34,743 bases of DNA from an uncultured bacterium (GCA_903934795.1 CAIZPE010000090.1:1-34743), one strand, 5' to 3'; positions 26,041 to 34,309 are shown, counted from the stretch's first letter. The notes: a model not told the origin generated them from the letters alone. Numbers and translations: made by a program.

Positions 26041-27628
26041 CGGCCCTGCGACCCGCGGGCTGGCGACGCGCGGCGCTGGTGGAGGCGAACATCATGCCGA
26101 GCATCTGCTCGTCCATCTCGAAGGTGGGCGTGCTTTGCGCCGCGAGCGCGCGCTCGACCAGCGCACGCGGGTCGGCCCAGTGCCAGTCCTCGGGCACCCG
26201 CTGACCGTCGGCGATGCCGAGCACCCGCATCTTGTGCCGCACCGCGCAGTCCAGCGCCGCCGCGGGCCGCACGGCCTCGTCCATCTTGGAGATGATCAGC
26301 CCCGCCGACTGATGTCCGCGATACGCCTGGACGACCTCTTCCATGGTCTCCACCTGCGTGGCCGCGTTGACCACCAGCAGCCGGCTGACCGACTGGCCAT
26401 CGAGCGAATCGAGCATGTCGTCGACACGCTCGTCGCGCTGGCTGATGCCAGCGGTGTCGATCAGCACCAGCTTCTTGCTCTGATAGAGCTGCAGGAAGTC
26501 GTTGAGCGAAGGCGCATCGTGGGCGACGTGCACTGGCACACCCAGCATCCGGCCGAAGCTGCGAAGCTGGTCCTGGCCGCCGATCCGGTAGGCATCAACG
26601 GTGATCAGGCCGATCGACTGGGTGCCGTGACGCAGCGCGAACCGGGCGGCGATCTTGGCAGTGGAAGTGGTCTTGCCCACGCCGGTGGGCCCCACCAGCG
26701 CGAAAACCCCGCCGCCTTCGATGAGCGAACCCGACGGGTCGCACCGCAGGTTGCGCACCAGCGCCTTGCGCAGCCAGCTCGCGGCCTGGGTGTCGTCGCA
26801 CCCCTCGGGCAGCCGGTCGACCAGCGCGCGTGCCAGGGCCGGCGAAAAACCGGCCACCAGAAGCGACTTCAGCAGCCGGTTGCGCACCGGCTGCCGGCGG
26901 GTGGACTCGAACCAGGACAGGGACTCGAGCTGGCCGGCGATGAATTCCTTCATCTGGCGAAGCTCGGCCATGACCGACTGCTGGATCGACTCGGTGATCG
27001 ATTCCCGGGCGTCGCCCAGGGCATCGGCAAGCACGGCGGGGGAAATGTCGGCGGGCGCAGGCCTGGCAAGGTGCGCCGGGCGCGCCATGGCAGCCGCAGG
27101 CGCCGGGGCCGCCGGTGCCAGAGGAGGCGCCACCGGCGCGGGCCGAGCCGCCGGCCTGGGCGTGACCCGCGCTGCCGACGCGCGGCTGTCACTGTCGGCA
27201 AGCGCAGTCGCCTGGGCGCGACGGGTCGGGCGAGCGGCCGACCCTCCCATCGTGAGCGTCGCAGGGTCGCCCTCCAGGCCGGTCGCCATCGAGCCCTCGC
27301 CCGAGGGCGCGCCCTCGGCGATCCGGCGCGCCAGCCGGTCGCGCACATACTGCTGGAACGAGAGGGTGTTCATCTCGGGCACGCCGGCTTCGGCAATACC
27401 GCCCTCGCCCGCCGTCGGCGCTGCGCCTGCGGGCGCGCTTGCCGGGCGGACCGGGAGACGCAGCTGGTCGCCCTCGTGAATGCCGCGGCCGGTGTCGGCC
27501 ATTGCGAGGATCTCCACGCCGCCATCGACCGGCTGATTCTTGAGAACGATCGCATCAGGGCCCAGCCGCTCGCGGACCTTGGCGAGGGCTTCCTTGTTGG
27601 TCTTGCCGAAAAAGCGTGTGACGTTCAC
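26033..27628 (-). CDS. flhF: Flagellar biosynthesis SRP-type GTPase FlhF
   Basis: A 531-residue GTPase of the SRP54/FtsY group that guides flagellar placement. The N-terminal B domain (VTRFFGKTNKEALAKVRERLGPDAIVLKN) is followed by a long Ala/Pro/Arg-rich linker (about 70-220) and the NG domain with P loop GPTGVGKT (313-320), LITVDAYRIGGQDQLRSFG, DTAGISQRD and SKMDEA. It starts with GTG, overlapping the flhA stop as GTGA, with GGAGAG upstream. The polar-type partner flhG follows. In FlhDC-regulated bacteria the role of this pair is less uniform. Confidence 0.95.
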   Translation of the reverse strand: MNVTRFFGKTNKEALAKVRERLGPDAIVLKNQPVDGGVEILAMADTGRGIHEGDQLRLPVRPASAPAGAAPTAGEGGIAEAGVPEMNTLSFQQYVRDRLARRIAEGAPSGEGSMATGLEGDPATLTMGGSAARPTRRAQATALADSDSRASAARVTPRPAARPAPVAPPLAPAAPAPAAAMARPAHLARPAPADISPAVLADALGDARESITESIQQSVMAELRQMKEFIAGQLESLSWFESTRRQPVRNRLLKSLLVAGFSPALARALVDRLPEGCDDTQAASWLRKALVRNLRCDPSGSLIEGGGVFALVGPTGVGKTTSTAKIAARFALRHGTQSIGLITVDAYRIGGQDQLRSFGRMLGVPVHVAHDAPSLNDFLQLYQSKKLVLIDTAGISQRDERVDDMLDSLDGQSVSRLLVVNAATQVETMEEVVQAYRGHQSAGLIISKMDEAVRPAAALDCAVRHKMRVLGIADGQRVPEDWHWADPRALVERALAAQSTPTFEMDEQMLGMMFASTSAARRQPAGRRADV

Positions 27629-29727
27629 TTGTTCTCTCCGATGATGCGACCGATCCGGATCGACTGGGTCTCCGGAATCTCAGCGTGACCCAGCACCCGT
27701 AGCCGGGGCACGCCTTTCTTGAGCAGTTTCGCGAGCGGGGCCCTGATCCGGTCGGGCACCAGCAGACAGGCGGATACCCCCGCGTCCTCCTGGCCCTGGG
27801 CGGCATCAGCAGCGCTGCGCAGCACGAAATCGGCCACGCCGGGTTCGAGCCCGGCAGTGGCGCCAGGCCCGAGCGCCTGCGCCAGAAGGTTCTCCAGACC
27901 GGGTTCGAAGGCCAGCACCGACAGCTCGCGAACGGGCCCGAAGATCTGCTGGACGATCGACGGTGCCAGCGCGATGCGCACCTCTCGGGTGAGTTCGTCC
28001 GGGTCCTGGGTCCGAACCGCGTGCTCGGCCAGCGCCTCCAGGATGCCGCGCAGATCGCGCACGTTCACCGCCTCTTCGAGGAGGTTCTGCAGCACCCGCT
28101 GGAACACCGACACCGGGATCAGCTTGGGTACCACCTCCTCCCCCAGCCGGGGCGTGTACTTCGCGAGGTGGTCCAGAAGCTGCTGCGCCTCGGCACGGCC
28201 CATCAGGCGTGCCGCATGCACCTGCATCAGGTGATGGAGGTGGGTGGCGATCACGGTCGGACAATCAACCACGGTGAAGCCCGCGCCCATGGCCAGGTCG
28301 CGCGACTTTTCCTCGATCCAGGTCGCCGCCAGGCCGAAGGCCGGATCAATCGTCCGCGTGCCCGGCAGGGCCAGGGTGAGATGGCCGGGATTGATCGCCA
28401 TCAGCATGCCCGGCAAGGCCTCGCCCTCGCCCACCATGACGCCCTTGAGCATCACCCGGTAGGCACCCGGCCGCAGCTCGAGGTTGTCGCGAATGTGCAC
28501 GGCGGGTGGCAGGAAGCCCACCTCCCCGGCAAATTTCTTGCGCACGCCCTTGATGCGACCGAGCAGATCACCGCCCTGATCCTTGTCAACCAGCGTGATG
28601 AGTCGATAGCCCACCTCGAGACCGAGCTGGTCGACCGGCGCCACATCATCCCAGCTGGCTTCGTTGGAAACGGTGGGCGCCACCTCGGCGGTGGGCGCCG
28701 CAGCCCGACGACGATCGCGCTCGCCAAGCCACCACGCGCCATAACCGAAGGCCGCGGCCAGCAGCAGGAACGAGAAGTGCGGCATGCCGGGAACCAACCC
28801 GAGCAGCGCGATCACACCCGAGGTGATGCCCAGCGCCCGCGGCATGGCGGTGAGCTGCCGGGTGAGCTGCTCGCCGACATCCTCGTCGGTGCCCACGCGC
28901 GAGACGATCAAGGCGGCCGCCACCGAGATCACCAGCGACGGGATCTGTGCAACAAGGGCGTCACCAATGGCCAGCAGCACATAGTTGTTGGCCGCCTGCG
29001 CCAGGCTCAGGTTGTGCTGCAGCAGTCCGATCGCGATCCCGCCCAGCACATTGATGAACAGGATCAGGATCGCCGCCATCGCGTCGCCGCGCACGAACTT
29101 CGAGGCACCGTCCATCGAGCCGAAGAAGTCAGCCTCCTGACCGACCTCGGCGCGACGCCGACGGGCTTCGGCCTGGTCGATGTGGCCGGAGTTCATGTCG
29201 GCGTCGATCGCCATCTGCTTGCCCGGCATGGCATCGAGCGCGAATCGGGCCGACACCTCGGCGATCCGCCCTGCGCCCTTGGTGACCACGACGAAGTTGA
29301 TGACCGTGATGATCGCGAAGACGATGATGCCGACCGCGAAGTTGCCCGCGATCAGGAAGTGTGCAAAGGACTCGACCACCTTGCCGGCCGCGTCGGTTCC
29401 GGTATGGCCATTGATCAGCACCGCGCGCGTCGAGGCCACATTGAGCGACAGACGCAGCAGCGTCGTCACCAGCAGCACCGACGGGAACACCGCGAAGTCC
29501 AGCGGCTTGACGGTGTAGGCGGCCACCAGCAGCACGACCACCGACAGCGCGATGTTGAAGCTGAACAGCAGGTCCAGCAGCATCGGCGGCAGCGGCAGGA
29601 TCATCATCGCCAGCGTCAGCACGATGACCATCGGCATCGCCAGTGCCTGCCACGGCGGCAGGTGCAGCGTCAGGCCGCCCAGCTGCACCACCATCGGATT
29701 GCCGCGCGTGGCGGTGGTCGTGCTCAT
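27625..29727 (-). CDS. flhA: Flagellar export gate protein FlhA
   Basis: A 700-residue inner-membrane component of the flagellar type III export gate. The N-terminal half has eight membrane segments with the FHIPEP-family signature RLSLNVASTRAVLINGHTG and the cytosolic loop SARFALDAMPGKQMAIDADMNSGHIDQAEA. The C-terminal half is the cytosolic ring domain that receives chaperone-substrate complexes (VDCPTVIATHLHHLMQ, LGEEVVPKLIPVSVFQRVLQNLL). Length is typical. It overlaps the flhB stop by one base (TGATG). Confidence 0.97.
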   Translation of the reverse strand: MSTTTATRGNPMVVQLGGLTLHLPPWQALAMPMVIVLTLAMMILPLPPMLLDLLFSFNIALSVVVLLVAAYTVKPLDFAVFPSVLLVTTLLRLSLNVASTRAVLINGHTGTDAAGKVVESFAHFLIAGNFAVGIIVFAIITVINFVVVTKGAGRIAEVSARFALDAMPGKQMAIDADMNSGHIDQAEARRRRAEVGQEADFFGSMDGASKFVRGDAMAAILILFINVLGGIAIGLLQHNLSLAQAANNYVLLAIGDALVAQIPSLVISVAAALIVSRVGTDEDVGEQLTRQLTAMPRALGITSGVIALLGLVPGMPHFSFLLLAAAFGYGAWWLGERDRRRAAAPTAEVAPTVSNEASWDDVAPVDQLGLEVGYRLITLVDKDQGGDLLGRIKGVRKKFAGEVGFLPPAVHIRDNLELRPGAYRVMLKGVMVGEGEALPGMLMAINPGHLTLALPGTRTIDPAFGLAATWIEEKSRDLAMGAGFTVVDCPTVIATHLHHLMQVHAARLMGRAEAQQLLDHLAKYTPRLGEEVVPKLIPVSVFQRVLQNLLEEAVNVRDLRGILEALAEHAVRTQDPDELTREVRIALAPSIVQQIFGPVRELSVLAFEPGLENLLAQALGPGATAGLEPGVADFVLRSAADAAQGQEDAGVSACLLVPDRIRAPLAKLLKKGVPRLRVLGHAEIPETQSIRIGRIIGENK

Positions 29728-30872
29728 CAGGCACCTGCCTTCGGATCGAGCCCTGCCGGCACCGGCAGGTCAGAGGGAGCCGCCGGCATCGGGCCGCGGC
29801 CGGGAATCCAGTGCCGCAGCCGGTAGACATAGGCGAGCACCTGGGCCACCGCGATGTAGAGCGCCTGCGGGATCTCGGCGTCAAGGTCGACCTTCGCGTA
29901 GAGCGCCCGCGCGAGCGGCGGCGCCTCCACGAAAGGCACCCGCGCCTTCTGCCCGGCCTCGCGGATGCGCGCCGCCACGTGGTCGACACCTTTGGCGACG
30001 ACGCGTGGCGCGCCCATGCCGGCCTCGTCGTACCGGATGGCCACGGCGTAGTGCGTCGGGTTGGTGATGATCACATCGGCCGTCGGAACGGCCTGCATCA
30101 TGCGTGCGAGCGCAACCTCGCGCTGACGCGCGCGGATCTTGCCCTTGATCTGGGGATCGCCTTCAGCCTGCTTGAACTCCTCGCGGGCCTCCTCGTGGGT
30201 CATCCGCAGCTTCACCCGATGGCGCCACCACTGCCAGGGCACATCGAAAAGCGCCGCGAAGAACAGCACCAGCAGCATCAGGCTGACCCCGGCGATCAGG
30301 TTGGCACGGACATGCTCGAGCGCGATCGGCAATGCCGCACGACCCAGACCCAGGTACTCGGCAAGACGGGCGCGCGCGAACCAGCCCGCCACGGCGATCA
30401 GCAGACCCGCCAGCAGGATGCCTTTGCCGGCATTGATCAGGCTGTCCTTGCTGAGGATCCTGCCCAGGCCACTGACCGGGTTGAGCCGGGAGAAGTCGGG
30501 GGCGAGCGGCTTGGTCGTGATCGCCAGCCCACCGGGGGCAAGCGATCCGATGACCGAGGCGATCGCGAGCAGGGCGGCGCAGGGAAGGACGATCCAGAGC
30601 GCGGTGCCGGCGAGCGAAGCCAGCATCTCGGTCATGAGCTGCGGCTCCATGGCCAGCGGGCGATTGAACCGCAGTGCGTGGCGCAGCAGCTCGAGCGATC
30701 CCTGGCCGATCGCCGGACCAAGGAGCACCACCGCCAGCAGCGCCGATCCCATCACCATGAGATGGCCGAGATCGCGCGAATGGGGGATCTGACCCTGCTC
30801 GCGGGCTTCCGCCAGCCTCTTGCCAGAGGCTTCTAGCTGCTTGTCTTCCTGACTGGTTTCGGAGGCGGCCAT
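29727..30872 (-). CDS. flhB: Flagellar export switch protein FlhB
   Basis: A 381-residue membrane protein of the export apparatus that switches specificity from hook to filament substrates. It has a short N-terminus with SGKRLAEAREQGQIPHSRDL, four membrane segments and a cytosolic C-domain. The autocleavage motif NPTH (residues 271-274) is intact within TADVIITNPTHYAVAIRYD. It is the first gene of the flhBAFG-fliA operon, 158 bp after motB. Confidence 0.97.
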   Translation of the reverse strand: MAASETSQEDKQLEASGKRLAEAREQGQIPHSRDLGHLMVMGSALLAVVLLGPAIGQGSLELLRHALRFNRPLAMEPQLMTEMLASLAGTALWIVLPCAALLAIASVIGSLAPGGLAITTKPLAPDFSRLNPVSGLGRILSKDSLINAGKGILLAGLLIAVAGWFARARLAEYLGLGRAALPIALEHVRANLIAGVSLMLLVLFFAALFDVPWQWWRHRVKLRMTHEEAREEFKQAEGDPQIKGKIRARQREVALARMMQAVPTADVIITNPTHYAVAIRYDEAGMGAPRVVAKGVDHVAARIREAGQKARVPFVEAPPLARALYAKVDLDAEIPQALYIAVAQVLAYVYRLRHWIPGRGPMPAAPSDLPVPAGLDPKAGA

Positions 30873-30901
30873 CGCGGGGGTTCGAGGAGATCTCGACCCC
30901 G

Positions 30902-30963
30902 ATTATTCGCGCGTGACCACGGCCATAAAGCCGGGAATAAGCGGTGACAGCCGCCCTTATTCG
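30902..30963 (-). promoter_or_regulatory. flhB promoter with FlhDC-box-like inverted repeat
   Basis: The 158-bp gap between motB and flhB holds the perfect inverted repeat GAATAAG (30935-30941) / CTTATTC (30956-30962), 14 bp apart. On the coding strand it reads CGAATAAGGG...CCGCTTATTC, close to the element before flgB. About 30 bp downstream is AATAAT (30907-30902) as -10; the -35 (around CTTTAT) is poor, as expected for an activator-dependent promoter. The repeat would centre near -53. A match to FlhDC targets is inferred from half-site character and placement. Confidence 0.6.
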
Positions 30964-31030
30964 AATCCGGCGCGACGATCGGCGGCCGCGCGCTGAGCCC
31001 GAGGATCGCGCGCGAGGCGCGGATTGCCCG

Positions 31031-31942
31031 TCAGTTTCGGCCCTCGCCGCCGGCCTCGTCGGCCAGCTCGGCGCCGTTGAGCAGACGCGACTCTGCCGCG
31101 CGATTCATCACCACGATCGAGATGCGCCGGTTGACGGGATGACGCGGGTTGTCGGTCTCCATGGGCACGGCCGAGGCAAGACCCACCACCCGCATGACCT
31201 TGCCGTCATCCATGCCCCCGGCCACCAGCTCACGGCGCGAGGCGTTGGCGCGGTCGGCCGACAGCTCCCAGTTGGAATAGCCGCGCTGCCCCCCCCCGTA
31301 GGCCGCGCTGTCGGTATGACCTGCGAGCGAGACCTTGTTCGGGACCTCGTTGAGCACCTTGCCGATCTCCCGCAGCAGTTCCCGCATGTAGTCCTTGACG
31401 ATCGCCGAACCGCTGTCGAACATCGCCCGGTTCTGGTCATCGACGATCTGGATGCGCAGGCCTTCCGGCGTGAAGTCGAGCTTGATCTGCCCGCTGAATC
31501 CGGACACCCGGGGGTTGGCCGCGATCGCCGCCTCGAGCTTCTGCTTGAGTTCCTCCAGCATCTTCTGCTCTTCGCGACGCAGCTCGTTGCGCGCGGCCTG
31601 GAGGTTGATCTGACGACGCTGCGTGCTCTCGATCTCGCCCCGCTTGACCTGGCCAGCCGAGCGGGTCAGGTCTGTGCCGCCGCCCTGCACCACCGACGAG
31701 CTGTCACCGCTGCCCGAGCCACCGCTCAGGGCGACCTTCAGCGGCGTGTTGAAGTGCTCGGCAATCCCGAGCAGCTCGCCCTTCGTGGTCGAGCCCAACA
31801 GCCACATCAGCAGAAAGAAGGCCATCATCGCCGTGACGAAGTCGGCGTAGGCGATCTTCCAGGCGCCGCCATGGTGGCCATGGCCGCCCTTCTTGATGCG
31901 CTTGACGACGATGATCTGGGACTTCTTGTCGGCGGCGGCCAT
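31031..31942 (-). CDS. motB: Flagellar motor stator protein MotB
   Basis: A 303-residue stator protein that anchors MotA to peptidoglycan. A basic N-terminus is followed by the single membrane helix with the proton-binding Asp34 (AYADFVTAMMAFFLLMWLL). The periplasmic OmpA-like domain shows GHTDSAAYGGGQRGYSNWELSADRANASRREL and NRRISIVV. The Gly-Gly-Gly of this domain is encoded by nine consecutive G. Its start lies 48 bp after the motA stop. The chemotaxis genes that often follow motB in related bacteria are absent here. Confidence 0.96.
   Translation of the reverse strand: MAAADKKSQIIVVKRIKKGGHGHHGGAWKIAYADFVTAMMAFFLLMWLLGSTTKGELLGIAEHFNTPLKVALSGGSGSGDSSSVVQGGGTDLTRSAGQVKRGEIESTQRRQINLQAARNELRREEQKMLEELKQKLEAAIAANPRVSGFSGQIKLDFTPEGLRIQIVDDQNRAMFDSGSAIVKDYMRELLREIGKVLNEVPNKVSLAGHTDSAAYGGGQRGYSNWELSADRANASRRELVAGGMDDGKVMRVVGLASAVPMETDNPRHPVNRRISIVVMNRAAESRLLNGAELADEAGGEGRN
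31289..31297. repeat. Homopolymer of 9 C (G9 on the coding strand) inside motB
   Basis: Nine C on the plus strand encode Gly-Gly-Gly in the OmpA-like domain of MotB. The frame is intact. A one-base slip would remove the C-terminal part of the peptidoglycan-binding domain. Confidence 0.85.
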
Positions 31943-31990
31943 TCGGAGCGCTCGGTCAGTCGTGGAAGGATGGGAGGCGGCAGCCCTGCA

Positions 31991-32854
31991 TCAACTGCGC
32001 TTCTGCTTGACGTGGGTCTCGAGCTCGATGAACGACGGGCGCTCGGTGGAGAACAGCACCTTGCGGCCGAATTCCACCGCGATCGCCGGCGCGTAACCCT
32101 GCATGCTGGCGAGCAGGGTGGTCTTGACGCAGATCAGCTCCTTGGCCGCCTCCTCCGCCTTCTGCTCGAGCAGGCTGGACAGGGGCGAGACGAACCCGTA
32201 GGCCATCAGGATGCCCAGGAAGGTACCCACCAGCGCGCCGGCGATCATCCCGCCGAGCACCGCGGGCGCCGCGCCGACCGAGGCCATGGTCTTCACCACG
32301 CCGAGCACCGCCGCCACGATGCCGAACGCCGGCAATGCATCGCCGAGCTTGGCGATCGAGTTCATCGGCCCATGGGCTTCCTGATGGTGGGTCTCGATTT
32401 CGCTGTCCATCAGGCTCTCGATCTCGTGCGGATTGAGGTTGCCCGAGACCATCATGCGCAGGTAGTCGGTGATGAATTCCACCAGATGATGGTCACCACC
32501 TGCATTCGGATAGCGCTTGAAGATCGGACTCTCGTGCGGTGACTCGACATCCTGCTCGATGGCGATCAGGCCTTCCTTGCGCGCCTTGGTCAGGATCTCG
32601 TAGAGCAGCGCCATCAGCTCCATGTAGCGTGCCTTGGTGTACTTGGAGCCCTTGAACAGGGTCGGCAGGGCCTTGACCGTCGCCTTCAGGCTCTTGGCGC
32701 TGTTGCCCACCAGGAACGCGCCAATCGCCGCACCACAGATGATGAAGAGCTCGATCGGCGCAGCCTTGGCAAGCACGCCGAACTTGCCACCGGCCAGCGC
32801 GTAGCCGCCAAACACCGCGATCAGCACGACGACATAACCGATGATGACGAACAT
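31991..32854 (-). CDS. motA: Flagellar motor stator protein MotA
   Basis: A 287-residue proton-channel stator with four membrane helices. The start MFVIIGYVVVLIAVFGGYALAGG and length fit the E. coli type (295). Residues known to matter in E. coli MotA are present: R92 and E100 of the cytosolic loop (KARKEGLIAIEQD, counterparts of R90/E98), P175 (LGDALPAFGIVAAVLG, counterpart of P173) and P224 (GFVSPL). The ATG at 32854 is chosen over a 48-codon extension that would cross the sigma-28 promoter. Confidence 0.97.
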   Translation of the reverse strand: MFVIIGYVVVLIAVFGGYALAGGKFGVLAKAAPIELFIICGAAIGAFLVGNSAKSLKATVKALPTLFKGSKYTKARYMELMALLYEILTKARKEGLIAIEQDVESPHESPIFKRYPNAGGDHHLVEFITDYLRMMVSGNLNPHEIESLMDSEIETHHQEAHGPMNSIAKLGDALPAFGIVAAVLGVVKTMASVGAAPAVLGGMIAGALVGTFLGILMAYGFVSPLSSLLEQKAEEAAKELICVKTTLLASMQGYAPAIAVEFGRKVLFSTERPSFIELETHVKQKRS

Positions 32855-32888
32855 GTGGGGACGCCCGCAGACTGTGGATTCCTGTCTG

Positions 32889-32915
32889 CTTTCGGCCCAC
32901 GAGCGCGCTTCTTGA
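32889..32915 (-). promoter_or_regulatory. Sigma-28 (FliA) promoter of motAB
   Basis: On the minus strand TCAAGAAG, 11 bases, then GCCGAAAG. This keeps the sigma-28 layout (TAAA-N15-GCCGATAA) with exact spacing, one mismatch in the TAAA core and two in the -10 part. Transcription would start near 32882, about 28 bases before motA. Confidence 0.65.
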
Positions 32916-33056
32916 GGTTTCGAAGGCACCGTCTGGCGGACAAGCCGGCCGACAGACGCGCGACAGGATGTCGGCGAGCGCCGCAGCCGCCCTGGCAATC
33001 AGCGGGCGCCCTGGGCGCCCATGACGGATCAGGCCAAGCCGGCACCTGAAATGCGA

Positions 33057-33079
33057 AAAGGCGGGCCATGCCCGCCTTT
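33057..33079 (-). terminator. Rho-independent terminator after flhC
   Basis: A perfect 10-bp stem, AAAGGCGGGC / GCCCGCCTTT, with a 3-base loop, followed on the minus strand by a short T run. It begins about 45 bp after the flhC stop and separates flhDC from the motAB promoter. Confidence 0.85.
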
Positions 33080-33124
33080 CCCTTCCGAGCCGACGCCCCG
33101 GGAGGCGCCCGCCACAGCAGCCGG

Positions 33125-33655
33125 TCAGTGGATGGAGCCCTCGCGTCGCCCTTTTCCGGCACGAGCCGGGGGTTCGCACAGCCCGCAGACATAGCTGCCG
33201 GTGAGTTCGTAGGCATGGTTCACGAAGCTGCCGCCACACCGTGTGCAGCGGGTCAGACACAGCATGCCGGAGTCGACGAACTTCACCAGGCGCCAGGCGC
33301 GGGTGATGGACAGCAGCGCCTCGACACCGTGCGTGCGGACCTCGGCTTCGTAGAGCTGCCAGGCCTTCATCAGCACCTCGACCTCGTCGAGGGCGCTGGC
33401 CTTCTGCAGATACTCATGGATATTGAGGAACAGCGAGGCGTGGATGTTCGGCTGCCAGGACAGGAACCAGTCGGTGGAGAACGGCAGCTGGCCCTTCGAA
33501 GGCGACTTGCCGGCCACTTCCTTGTACAGCTTGAGGAGCCGCTCGTAAGGCAGGTTGGTCTCGGACTGCAGCAGCTGCAGACGCGCGCCCATCCCGATCA
33601 GCGCGATCGCGCGCTGCACCTGTTTGTTGTCTTCCAGCAGGCTGCGGGTGGCCAT
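33125..33655 (-). CDS. flhC: Flagellar master regulator subunit FlhC
   Basis: A 176-residue subunit of the FlhD4C2 activator of class II flagellar genes. The four zinc ligands are in place: Cys137 and Cys140 (RCTRCGGSF), Cys157 and Cys160 (YVCGLC), the same numbering as E. coli FlhC. An extra Cys is at 133. Other family segments are RAIALIGMGARLQLLQSETNLPYERLLKLYKE and STDWFLSW. The ATG at 33655 is two bases after the flhD stop, so translation is probably coupled. The frame continues upstream inside flhD but without family similarity. Confidence 0.97.
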   Translation of the reverse strand: MATRSLLEDNKQVQRAIALIGMGARLQLLQSETNLPYERLLKLYKEVAGKSPSKGQLPFSTDWFLSWQPNIHASLFLNIHEYLQKASALDEVEVLMKAWQLYEAEVRTHGVEALLSITRAWRLVKFVDSGMLCLTRCTRCGGSFVNHAYELTGSYVCGLCEPPARAGKGRREGSIH

Positions 33656-33657
33656 GA

Positions 33658-33990
33658 TCAGACCGCCTCGCTGAACTTGCCGGCCATCAGGATGCTGGCA
33701 TGCAGGCGGGAGGCGCTGGCGTCCTCGCGCTCGGCGCCGCGGCGGCCATGGTCGGACAGCAGCGACCAGACCATCTCCTCGTCGAAGCGGAAGCGGCACA
33801 TCAGGGTGTTGCCGGAGGCGACCTTGATCATCTGGCCCGGGGTGAGCGCCTCGATGATGTCGGCGATCTCCTCCGAGATGCCGAGCCGGAAAAGCGACTG
33901 CGTTCTGTCGGCGCGAATCAACCGCTGGGCCAGGATCAGATAGGAAAGATTGGCGTCGCGGATCTCGGACAGCAGGCGGTCATCGGTCAT
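33658..33990 (-). CDS. flhD: Flagellar master regulator subunit FlhD
   Basis: A 110-residue subunit of FlhDC. The core DRLLSEIRDANLSYLILAQRLIRADRTQSLFRLGISEEIADIIEAL is typical of FlhD of beta-proteobacteria, as is the LTPGQMIKVASGNTLMCRFRFDE segment. AAGGAG precedes both a GTG (33993) and the ATG (33990); the ATG is taken, giving a length near E. coli FlhD. The longer frame, with an ATG at 34044, lacks a good ribosome site. No sigma-28 site precedes it, as expected for a class I gene. Confidence 0.95.
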   Translation of the reverse strand: MTDDRLLSEIRDANLSYLILAQRLIRADRTQSLFRLGISEEIADIIEALTPGQMIKVASGNTLMCRFRFDEEMVWSLLSDHGRRGAEREDASASRLHASILMAGKFSEAV

Positions 33991-34152
33991 CACGGGGTTC
34001 TCCTTGGGTTCCGGCGCGGTGCATTCAAGGAACGCATCCGACATGGCGCCAGTCTCGGAAAAAGCCGGGGTTTCTTGAATCCGAATATGTCGGTGTTTCC
34101 TGTCAGGCAGGCGCTGACAGATGTAGGAGTTCTTCCGACAGACCGAGCGTGC

Positions 34153-34179
34153 TAAAGGCCACAGCCAGGGCGCCGATAA
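34153..34179 (+). promoter_or_regulatory. Sigma-28 (FliA) promoter of fliC
   Basis: TAAA (34153-34156), 15 bases, then GCCGATAA (34172-34179): a full match to the sigma-28 core consensus with exact spacing. Transcription would start near 34187, leaving a leader of about 123 bases before fliC. Confidence 0.92.
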
Positions 34180-34206
34180 CCAAGCCAAGGCGATTCGCCC
34201 AACACG

Positions 34207-34256
34207 GCCAGGCCTGAAACCTGGCGCCCTCCAGTCCCGGGAGCAGGGACTCCCGG
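34207..34256 (+). promoter_or_regulatory. Hairpins in the fliC leader
   Basis: Three stems can form: GCCAGG/CCTGGC (34207-34212 / 34220-34225), AGTCCC/GGGACT (34233-34238 / 34246-34251) and CCGGGAG/CTCCCGG (34237-34243 / 34250-34256). The last two overlap and exclude each other. They sit between the sigma-28 start and the ribosome site GGAG at about 34300. Confidence 0.5.
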
Positions 34257-34309
34257 ACAAGCTGCCTGACCACCGGCAGCGACTTGAGCCAAACAGCAGG
34301 AGCGATCAC

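Larger units (their letters stand above)
33991..34309. promoter_or_regulatory. Divergent flhD / fliC control region with nested palindrome
   Basis: This 319-bp gene-free stretch holds CTGTCAG-N7-CTGACAG (34100-34106 / 34114-34120), flanked by a second inverted pair TGTCGG (34088-34093) and CCGACA (34135-34140). On the minus strand CATATT (34089-34084) is a possible -10 of flhD, so the palindrome would cover its -35 region and the site looks like an operator. The fliC promoter and leader hairpins lie in the right half and are listed separately. Confidence 0.45.
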
